DNA from: Flavobacteriaceae bacterium
GTDB taxonomy: Bacteria; Bacteroidota; Bacteroidia; Flavobacteriales; Flavobacteriaceae
Length of the DNA: 9,659 nucleotides
Assembly (NCBI GenBank): GCA_029238555.1
Contig: JAQWFV010000007.1
Location: 1-9,659, forward strand
Direction: 5' to 3'
The notes under the pieces were generated by a model that worked only from the letters and a program-made list of their open reading frames with translations, was not told the DNA's origin and ran no database searches. Both the position numbers and the translations under genes were made by a program. Below are positions 1-6,249 of this stretch, in pieces; position 1 is the stretch's first letter; each line of letters starts with the position of its first letter.

Positions 1-662
1 TGGCAGAGGCAGAGCAACCCAATCTCATGGAAAAAGCTTTTGACATGCATTATGCCTGGGAATTTCACCATTTGTTAAACGATATTTCTAAGGGCCACAA
101 AAACCTCTCAGACCTAGACAATTATCTGGCTAAAATGGATACCGTTTTAGCGGCAGACGACATTAATATGAACTTTATTACCAACCACGATGAAAACTCA
201 TGGGCGGGCACTTTAGAAGAACGCATGCCAGGGCGAAAAGAAATCTTCACCGCCCTTACCTATACCCTACCAGGTATGCCTTTAATTTACAGTGGCCAAG
301 AATACGACTTAAACCACCGTTTAAAATTTTTCGAAAAAGATTCCTTTCCTAAAACTAAGGGCGCCTATTTTGAGCTTCTCAAGAAGCTCGGCGCGCTTAA
401 AAAATCGCACCCCGCCTTAAACGGCGGAAAATCTGCTGCTGCCTACAAGAGATTGAACACAGACAATTCTTCTATTTTTGCTTTTAAACGTGGAAAATCA
501 GGGAGAGAAATATGCTTTGTTGGCAATTTCTCTAATGAAACCCAACAAGTGCAAGTAGGCTATGGAAAACTCTACACAGATTACCTAAATGGGACAACAA
601 TATACCAAGAAAGCGCCCCAATTGAATTAGCCCCTTGGGGATTTAAAATCATTATTGAATAA
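1..662 (+). CDS. GH13 alpha-amylase family glycoside hydrolase, 3' part (5' end outside window)
   Basis: This is the C-terminal part of a retaining alpha-glucan hydrolase; codons are in phase from base 3. The first visible residues, L-A-E-A-E-Q-P-N, match the GH13 beta-5 region, where the Glu of 'AE' (codon 6-8) is the likely general acid. The region IV motif ITNHDENSW follows, with the transition-state-stabilising Asp at codon 189-191. The typical PGMPLIYSGQE segment comes next, then a small C-terminal beta domain with the SIFAFKRG and LAPWGFKIII strands. The nucleophile Asp and the N-terminus lie beyond the left edge, so localisation and GH13 subfamily cannot be read. It is probably the last gene of an alpha-glucan or maltose utilisation cluster lying to the left, because the next gene has its own promoter. 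Family is certain; substrate (maltodextrin, starch or cyclodextrin) is not. Confidence 0.93.
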   Translation, partial: AEAEQPNLMEKAFDMHYAWEFHHLLNDISKGHKNLSDLDNYLAKMDTVLAADDINMNFITNHDENSWAGTLEERMPGRKEIFTALTYTLPGMPLIYSGQEYDLNHRLKFFEKDSFPKTKGAYFELLKKLGALKKSHPALNGGKSAAAYKRLNTDNSSIFAFKRGKSGREICFVGNFSNETQQVQVGYGKLYTDYLNGTTIYQESAPIELAPWGFKIIIE

Positions 663-702
663 GGGTTTTTATTTAAGACTAATGGGTTCATTTAAAAAAA
701 GG

Positions 703-720
703 AGGTATTATTTTATACCT
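703..720. promoter_or_regulatory. Candidate MarR operator: 18-bp dyad over the MarR-gene promoter
   Basis: The arms AGGTAT (703-708) and ATACCT (715-720) are perfect inverted repeats separated by 6 bp. The right arm overlaps the -7 element of the MarR gene, so protein bound here would block that promoter. MarR-family dimers usually bind 16-20 bp palindromes in their own promoters, and this fits. Function is inferred; no second copy of the same dyad was found before the SusC gene. Confidence 0.4.
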
Positions 721-723
721 TTG
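716..723 (+). promoter_or_regulatory. Bacteroidota -7 promoter element for the MarR gene
   Basis: TACCTTTG is an exact match to TAnnTTTG. A start of transcription around 727-731 would leave a leader of about 20 nt before the TTG at 752. No clear -33 TTTG is present at the expected distance, which suits a weak or regulated promoter. Confidence 0.6.
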
Positions 724-751
724 TATTCTGTTAATCAAAATATTTTCCAGT

Positions 752-1237
752 TTGAATTCTAAAAAATACTCCGAGATCATGTCTAGTGTACGCAAAATTG
801 TACGCGCAGTTAATTTAGAATCTAAACGCATAGAAAAGAATTTTGGCATAAGTATTCCGCAACTACTGACCCTTAAGTACTTAAACGAATCTCCTGAATA
901 CAGAAGCACCATGAGAAACCTCAGAGAGGTGCTTTCTTTAAACGCCAGCACAGTCACTGGAATAGTTTCCAGACTAGAGTCTAAAGGTTATATTGCAAGG
1001 CTGCCAGACCCCAAAGACAAAAGGAGTACACCTATCATACTCACTTCAAAAGGATCTAGCCTGGTAAAAACAACCAATGTATCTCTTCACGAAAGAATAT
1101 CAAAAAATCTAGAAGCCACTTCAGATCAAGAATATCAAAATATCTTGGGCTCTTTTGAGACCATCATTAACTTTCTCAATATTGAAGATTTAGATGCTGC
1201 ACCAATTATCACTGGTCCTGCAGATATTTCAGAATAG
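752..1237 (+). CDS. MarR-family winged helix-turn-helix transcriptional regulator
   Basis: A 161-residue MarR-type DNA-binding protein of normal family length. An N-terminal dimerisation helix (about 5-30) precedes the winged helix (about 34-100). The recognition helix is around NASTVTGIVSRLE (64-76), and the wing is LPDPKDKRSTPIILTSKG (84-101), with the conserved D-x-R wing pattern. A C-terminal dimerisation helix runs to about 143, then a short acidic/proline tail. The TTG at 752 is preferred as start because it lies just downstream of a -7 element and gives a full first helix; the ATG at 779 would remove nine residues. It is separated from the amylase gene by 89 bp and reads toward the SusC-SusD-BCCT block, so it is a candidate regulator of that block and of itself. 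The ligand is unknown. Confidence 0.93.
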   Translation: MNSKKYSEIMSSVRKIVRAVNLESKRIEKNFGISIPQLLTLKYLNESPEYRSTMRNLREVLSLNASTVTGIVSRLESKGYIARLPDPKDKRSTPIILTSKGSSLVKTTNVSLHERISKNLEATSDQEYQNILGSFETIINFLNIEDLDAAPIITGPADISE

Positions 1238-1378
1238 CCAAGGGGCCCTTCAGTAGACCTATTACCGCTGAACTTGTTGGGCCAAAAACCAAAGCCGTAT
1301 TTCTTAAAATTTTATCAAAGCCTCTAAGGCTAGTCTTGGCGTGGGCTAAGAAGATTATATAGTTTCTACAGAAAATAA

Positions 1379-1390
1379 TATAGTGCTATA
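1379..1390. promoter_or_regulatory. Small dyad upstream of the SusC promoter
   Basis: TATAG-TG-CTATA is a 12-bp dyad with 5-bp arms, ending 26 bp before the SusC -7 element. The position suits a regulator site upstream of the -33 region. In AT-rich DNA such a short dyad can arise by chance, and it does not resemble the dyad at 703-720. Confidence 0.2.
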
Positions 1391-1416
1391 ATGTTTTCTA
1401 TGGAAACTAAAATGAG

Positions 1417-1424
1417 TACTTTTG
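1417..1424 (+). promoter_or_regulatory. Bacteroidota -7 promoter element for the SusC-SusD-BCCT block
   Basis: TACTTTTG exactly matches TAnnTTTG. It lies 17 bp before the ATG at 1442, predicting a short AT-rich leader of roughly 11-14 nt. The -33 region (about 1393-1398, GTTTTC) is only a weak match, so activation or derepression may be needed. Its position inside the upstream in-frame extension is a main reason to reject an earlier SusC start. Confidence 0.55.
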
Positions 1425-1441
1425 TGCAAAATTTAATTTTC

Positions 1442-4400
1442 ATGAACAACAAAAACAAACATCTACTGCTTTTAATGCTAACTATTTTTATGAGTATTTC
1501 CGGATATTCACAAGACATAATCAGCGGAGTAGTAAGTGACAAAGACGGAATTCCAATGATAGGTGCTACAGTTTTAATACAAGGCACAAACCAAGGAACA
1601 ACCACAGATTTTGATGGTAAATTTTCAATAGAAACTACTCAGGCAGTTTCTTTAAAAGTAACTTATGTAGGTTTCAAAGCCAGTTATGTAAAAGCTTCTC
1701 CTGGAGATGTTCTCCAGATTATTCTAGAGGCCTCCAATGCCTTAGATGAGGTCGTTATTACCGCCTTGGGTATTAAAAGAGAGGAAAAAGCTTTAGGGTA
1801 TGCCGTTCAGGGCATCACCGCAGGGGAAATAAGCCAAGTAAAAGCGACCAATGTCGTAAATGCATTGGCTGGAAAAGTAGCTGGGGTAAGCATTACAGGA
1901 TCATCAGCTGGTCCGTCTGCCTCTTCTAATATTACGATTAGGGGTGCTTCTTCTTTGATGGGGAACAACCAACCGCTATTTATTGTAAACGGAATGCCTA
2001 TTACCAATGACCTCTATACTTTTGACGACGGTTTAAATGGCTCTACAAGTATTGACTTTGGTAACGCTGCCCAAGTAGTGAACTCAGACGACATTGAAAA
2101 TATTTCTATTCTTAAAGGACCAGCAGCCTCTGCCCTATACGGATCTAGAGCTGCTTCTGGAGTGATTCTTATCCAAACTAAAACTGGAAAGAACAACGGA
2201 GACCCTTTCAGTGTGGAACTCAATAGCTCTGTATTATTTTCTAGTCCTTTAAAGTTGCCTAATTACCAGAACGAATACGGTGCTGGTGGAGGGGGTAAAT
2301 ACTCCTACCTCAACGGGTCTACTTATATAGGCGCCAATGAAAACTACGACGCCTATGGTGAAAACTGGGGTCCTAGAATGAATGGGCAACTTATTAAGCA
2401 GTTTAATTCTGACGGAGAAGCGGTGCCTTTTACCCCTTCGCCTAACAATATTAGAGACTTTTACGAAACGGCACTTACCCATATTACCAATGTTGCTGTA
2501 AACACTAGCTCAGAAGACGCGAACAGTAGGTTCTCTTATACCCATTTAGGAAATGACGGCCTCATTCCAAATACAGGTTTAGAGCGAAACACTTTTCAAA
2601 CCAGTATTAACAGGTCTTTGTTTGACAATAAATTAAATATTGGCTTTAACAATATGTTTGTGAGGTCTACTTCAGACAATATTCCAAACTCTGGTTACGA
2701 TGAATCTTCTTCTGTGATGTACGGATGGTTATGGTTACCTAGACAGGTAGAGATTAATGATCTAAGGGATTACTGGCAACCTGGCTTAGAGGGTGTTGAA
2801 CAGCGCTACGCAGAAAACCTTTGGGTAAACAACCCTTGGTTTATTGCTTACGAAAACACCAATGCTTTTCAGAGCAATAGAAATATTTCTAACATCAATA
2901 TTGACTACCAGATAAACGACTACGCTAATTTACGTTTCCGTTATGGGGTAGATTATGTAGACGAGCAAAGACAGTACAAAAGGGCTCCTTCTACTAAAGG
3001 AGTACTCAATGGAAGTTACAGGGAAGATGAGATTAGTTTTAGAGAGAGCAACGCAGAATGGTTGTTGTCTTTAAATCCTACCCCAAACGAATCTAATCTA
3101 ATAGATGTAGATTTAAAAGTAGGTGGAAACCTCATGTCGCAACAAGCGAATTTTTCTGTAGCCAACAACCCAGAACTACAAAACTTTGGTACGGATCCAT
3201 CTGTATACACCCTATCTAATGCTAGATCTGGGGTACTTGTTGAGTCTCAAAAAACAAATGCTAAATTAAATTCTGTGTTTGGATTGTTGAGCTTAGATTA
3301 TGACAACAAAGTGTACCTAGACTTAACCTATAGAAATGATTGGGCAAGTACCTTAGTAAATCCTTTGACTGGAAAAGCCAATTCTTCATTTAGTTATGGC
3401 TACCCATCTGCCTCTACCTCAGTATTGGTTTCTGATATTTTCAATATGCCAGAAAGCATTCAGTTTTTAAAGTTAAGGGCTTCTTACGCAGAAGTGGGTA
3501 ATGGTGCTCCGGCATATTCTTTTGGAAATAGCTATACACCACAAGCGCCCTTTGGAAACCAACCTATCTTTACGACAAACAATACCATATCTGATCCTAA
3601 CTTAAAGAATGAATCTACTACAGCCAAAGAAATTGGGCTAGATCTTAGAATGTTCGACGGTATAATTAATTTAGATATGGCGGTCTATAAAATGAATAGT
3701 TATGACCAAATTATTCAACTGCCTGTTGCCAAAACAAGCGGATACGACTACACCCTAACCAATGGTGGAGAAATTAGCAACGCTGGTATTGAAATTGCTT
3801 TAGGGATTGAGGCCATTAGAAGTGAAGACTTTAATTGGAGTACTCAAATTAACTTTAGTAGAAACAGGGCTATTGTAGAAACATTACCGGAAGTGATCCA
3901 GGGAGGAAGGTATTCTATTATTGCAGATATTTTCCCTGGAGATGAGGGGGGTTCTGACTTAGAATATGTAGCAGAAGAAGGACAGTTACTAGGCCAATTA
4001 TACGGTCTTGGATTTCAAAGAGGTCCTGACGGTCAGATCATTCATGAAAACGGACTGCCTTTACACACCACAGAAAAAGTGTCTGCAGGTTCTTTCCAAC
4101 CAGACTTTAGACTGGGATTATTCAATAATTTCTCTTACAAAAATTTCAATGTAGGGATCTTATTTGACGGTCAAGTAGGAGGGCAAATTTATTCTAGATC
4201 TCATGCGCTTTATGCCACTGCAGGTACTATTGTAAACGACGACGATCCAAACTTAGCCCTAAGCACCTTAGAGGGTAGAACCACCTATAGTGTGGATTAT
4301 GACACTACAGGAAACCCTGTCTATACCTTAGAGCAAGAAGGAAGTGTTGTTGGGCCTGGGGTCATGTATGACGCCAGTGGTAACCTAGTGCCTAACACTG

Positions 4401-4744
4401 TAGCTGTTCCGGCTGGTGGTGCAGGATACACAGGATATTTCTACAATTATTACGGAAATGGATTCAACAGAGATAATATAGAAGCGGCTACTTATGACGC
4501 TACCTACTTTAAATTACGTGAACTGAGTATTTCTTATGACGTACCTGAAAAAGTATTCAAAAGCCTTGGTTTAAAACAGGCTAGAATTTCCCTTATTGGA
4601 AGAAACCTATTGTTATTCTCAAAGGTACCTTCTATAGATCCAGAGACTTTCTCGATTAGAAACGGAGTCTTTGTAAACGGATTTGAGAGTACCTCAATTC
4701 CTAGCCAGAGAAGTATTGGTGTTAATGTAAATTTAAAATTTTAA
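1442..4744 (+). CDS. SusC/RagA-family TonB-dependent outer-membrane transporter
   Basis: A 1,100-residue outer-membrane transporter that uses TonB energy to import a substrate delivered by its SusD partner. Order of domains: signal peptide (1-23, basic NNKNKH then a hydrophobic core, cleavage likely before QD); carboxypeptidase-regulatory-like beta domain (about 26-100, with GVVSDKDGIPMIGATV and TTTDFDGKFSI); the SusC signature LDEVVITALGI (101-111); plug domain (about 115-250, with NALAGKVAGV, ITIRGASSL, LFIVNGMPI and ISILKGPAASALYGSRAASG); then the 22-strand barrel to a terminal Phe in NVNLKF. There is no STN domain, so no anti-sigma partner is implied. The start at 1442 is chosen over the in-frame ATG at 1391 because it begins directly with a signal peptide and lies downstream of the -7 element. 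The SusD partner starts 4 bp after the stop. Substrate cannot be read; the downstream BCCT gene suggests a small zwitterion. Confidence 0.96.
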   Translation: MNNKNKHLLLLMLTIFMSISGYSQDIISGVVSDKDGIPMIGATVLIQGTNQGTTTDFDGKFSIETTQAVSLKVTYVGFKASYVKASPGDVLQIILEASNALDEVVITALGIKREEKALGYAVQGITAGEISQVKATNVVNALAGKVAGVSITGSSAGPSASSNITIRGASSLMGNNQPLFIVNGMPITNDLYTFDDGLNGSTSIDFGNAAQVVNSDDIENISILKGPAASALYGSRAASGVILIQTKTGKNNGDPFSVELNSSVLFSSPLKLPNYQNEYGAGGGGKYSYLNGSTYIGANENYDAYGENWGPRMNGQLIKQFNSDGEAVPFTPSPNNIRDFYETALTHITNVAVNTSSEDANSRFSYTHLGNDGLIPNTGLERNTFQTSINRSLFDNKLNIGFNNMFVRSTSDNIPNSGYDESSSVMYGWLWLPRQVEINDLRDYWQPGLEGVEQRYAENLWVNNPWFIAYENTNAFQSNRNISNINIDYQINDYANLRFRYGVDYVDEQRQYKRAPSTKGVLNGSYREDEISFRESNAEWLLSLNPTPNESNLIDVDLKVGGNLMSQQANFSVANNPELQNFGTDPSVYTLSNARSGVLVESQKTNAKLNSVFGLLSLDYDNKVYLDLTYRNDWASTLVNPLTGKANSSFSYGYPSASTSVLVSDIFNMPESIQFLKLRASYAEVGNGAPAYSFGNSYTPQAPFGNQPIFTTNNTISDPNLKNESTTAKEIGLDLRMFDGIINLDMAVYKMNSYDQIIQLPVAKTSGYDYTLTNGGEISNAGIEIALGIEAIRSEDFNWSTQINFSRNRAIVETLPEVIQGGRYSIIADIFPGDEGGSDLEYVAEEGQLLGQLYGLGFQRGPDGQIIHENGLPLHTTEKVSAGSFQPDFRLGLFNNFSYKNFNVGILFDGQVGGQIYSRSHALYATAGTIVNDDDPNLALSTLEGRTTYSVDYDTTGNPVYTLEQEGSVVGPGVMYDASGNLVPNTVAVPAGGAGYTGYFYNYYGNGFNRDNIEAATYDATYFKLRELSISYDVPEKVFKSLGLKQARISLIGRNLLLFSKVPSIDPETFSIRNGVFVNGFESTSIPSQRSIGVNVNLKF

Positions 4745-4748
4745 GAAG

Positions 4749-6212
4749 ATGTTAGTTAAAAAAATATACAAACCACTATTATTACTCACCCTTGTTTTTC
4801 AAGGCTGTAATGATTTTGAAGACCTAAACACCAACCCAAACGAGCCAACTTCAGTATCTAGCGGCGTGTTGTTCTCCTCTGCGATTAGAAACAGTGCACA
4901 AACTCAGGCAAACGAATCTTTCTTGCTTGGAAATAATATAGCACAGCTTTCTGCAAAAACCATTAGAGCAGAAGTAGATTTTTATGGGTGGAATGCTTTC
5001 CCAACTGTTTGGGAAGGGTTTTACGAAAGTTTAACTGACGCGCAACAAGTCATTGATATTTCTATTGAAACAGGAGATACAGCTACTCAAGGCGCCGCAA
5101 TTATTTACAAGTCATGGATTTATTCTGTACTTACTAATGCCTACGGCGATATCCCTTATTCAGAAGCCATGAAAGGTTTAGAAGCTAACTTTACTCCAGC
5201 TTATGACAGTCAAGAAGCTATTTACGCAGACTTATTAAACAGCCTCGAACAAGCTGTTGGCATGTTGTCTAACGGAGGAAGCGTCACTGGAGATTTATTA
5301 TATGACGGAGATACTCAAAAATGGGTGCGTTTTGCCAATAGTTTAAGGTTGAGATTGCTCATGTACCAAAGTGGGAAACAAGATGTTTCTGCAGCTTTTG
5401 CCAGTATTGTCAACAGCGGAAACATTATAAACAGTAACGACAATCAGGCAGCGGTTACTTTCTTAAATTCTTTTCCCAACCAATTTCCAACCATTCCTTT
5501 AAAGCAAGGAGACTTTGACGCAGTAGCGATCTCTAAAGCAGCAGTTACGGTGATGGAAGATTTAAAGGACCCGAGACTTTCTAGATATGCCAGACCTGAC
5601 AACGAAGATTTTGACGCGCCAGTATTTACAGGAGTAGAAAACGGTGTAGGGGGTCAGACAGGTTCTAGACTTGGATTAGCTTACTTTAATTATCCGGGGC
5701 AAATTACTGCAGACCAAATGGGAATAAACTATGCAGAAGGATTAATCATGACTTACTCAGAGGTATGTTTTCTTGTAGCAGAAGGAATTGCGAAAGGATG
5801 GGTTTCTGGAGATATAGCCACAGAATACAAGAAAGGAATTCAGGCTTCTCACGACTATTATCAAGTTAATTACGCCCCTTATGGATGGAATTCTTTTGAA
5901 GATTACTATGACAATTCTGGTGTAGCTTTTGCTGAAACAGAAGATATTTGGAAACAAAAGTGGCTTTCGCTTTATTTTTCGGGATTAGAGCCTTATTTTG
6001 AGCTCAGAAGATGGTACAATGAAGTGAACGGATGGGATGGATTGTCCTTCGTGAGTGCACCCATTGGCACCAACCTCAACAATTACGAATTGCCTAGTCG
6101 TTTTTTATATCCTGGCCAAGAGCAGAGTTTAAACAATGCTAATTACCAAGAAGCTTCTTCTAGGTATGCCGGAGGGAATACGATTAATGGTAAAATGTGG
6201 ATTTTACAATAG
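4749..6212 (+). CDS. SusD/RagB-like surface lipoprotein (SusD_2-type)
   Basis: A 487-residue surface-exposed substrate-binding lipoprotein that closes over the SusC barrel. The N-terminus is a lipoprotein signal peptide ending at FQGC (Cys20), followed by NDFEDLNTNPNEPT, typical of SusD_2-type proteins. Other family marks are DLLYDGDTQKWVRFANSLRLRL (in two parts, 183-203), DPRLSRY (274-280), MTYSEVCFLVAEG (334-346), the helix IWKQKWLSLYFSG (400-412), ELRRW (418-422), and the C-terminal LPSRFLYPGQEQSLN (448-462). Length is normal. Aromatic residues are frequent (for example W81, W88, W351, W380, W401, W405), but which line the pocket cannot be told from sequence. It is co-transcribed with the SusC gene (4-bp gap). 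No SusE/F-type lipoprotein follows. Confidence 0.94.
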   Translation: MLVKKIYKPLLLLTLVFQGCNDFEDLNTNPNEPTSVSSGVLFSSAIRNSAQTQANESFLLGNNIAQLSAKTIRAEVDFYGWNAFPTVWEGFYESLTDAQQVIDISIETGDTATQGAAIIYKSWIYSVLTNAYGDIPYSEAMKGLEANFTPAYDSQEAIYADLLNSLEQAVGMLSNGGSVTGDLLYDGDTQKWVRFANSLRLRLLMYQSGKQDVSAAFASIVNSGNIINSNDNQAAVTFLNSFPNQFPTIPLKQGDFDAVAISKAAVTVMEDLKDPRLSRYARPDNEDFDAPVFTGVENGVGGQTGSRLGLAYFNYPGQITADQMGINYAEGLIMTYSEVCFLVAEGIAKGWVSGDIATEYKKGIQASHDYYQVNYAPYGWNSFEDYYDNSGVAFAETEDIWKQKWLSLYFSGLEPYFELRRWYNEVNGWDGLSFVSAPIGTNLNNYELPSRFLYPGQEQSLNNANYQEASSRYAGGNTINGKMWILQ

Positions 6213-6246
6213 GCTTGTCTATTATCTAGACCTGATTTTACAATAG
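6200..6246 (+). repeat. 13-bp direct repeat bracketing the SusD-BCCT gap, with a small hairpin inside
   Basis: GATTTTACAATAG occurs at 6200-6212 (including the SusD stop codon) and again at 6234-6246, just before the BCCT start; the period is 34 bp. Between the copies, GTCTA (6217-6221) and TAGAC (6227-6231) could form a 5-bp hairpin. This may be a trace of a small duplication, or a processing/attenuation point between the SusD and BCCT parts of the transcript. Function is unproven. Confidence 0.6.
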
Positions 6247-6249
6247 CGT

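Larger units (their letters stand above)
1238..1441 (+). other. Intergenic region between MarR and SusC genes, with a coding-like stretch
   Basis: No gene with a start codon fits here. The frame overlapping the MarR end in the -1 register stays open from 1186 to the TAG at 1360-1362. From 1237 it reads A-K-G-P-F-S-R-P-I-T-A-E-L-V-G-P-K-T, then a basic/hydrophobic run ending in AWAKKII. It contains no ATG, so if real it is a remnant or a frameshifted tail. The part after about 1365 is AT-rich and holds the SusC promoter and a small dyad. No convincing terminator was seen. Confidence 0.35.

Noticed and set aside
701..705. GGAGG resembling a Shine-Dalgarno sequence
   Set aside because: It lies upstream of the promoter -7 element and 47 bp before the TTG start, so it cannot be a ribosome site for the MarR gene; Bacteroidota rarely use such sites. 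Its bases partly belong to the dyad at 703-720.
688..957. Open minus-strand frame of about 89 codons opposite the MarR gene
   Set aside because: It overlaps the well-supported MarR gene and has no recognisable motif; a shadow frame.
1387..1392. TATAAT, an E. coli-like -10 box before the SusC gene
   Set aside because: The phylum uses TAnnTTTG, and an exact match to that lies at 1417-1424; TATAAT is expected often in AT-rich DNA.
1442..6212. SusC-SusD pair as part of the alpha-glucan locus with the GH13 gene
   Set aside because: A separate MarR gene with its own promoter lies between, and the BCCT gene follows in the same block; the amylase more likely belongs to the cluster to its left. Not fully excluded.
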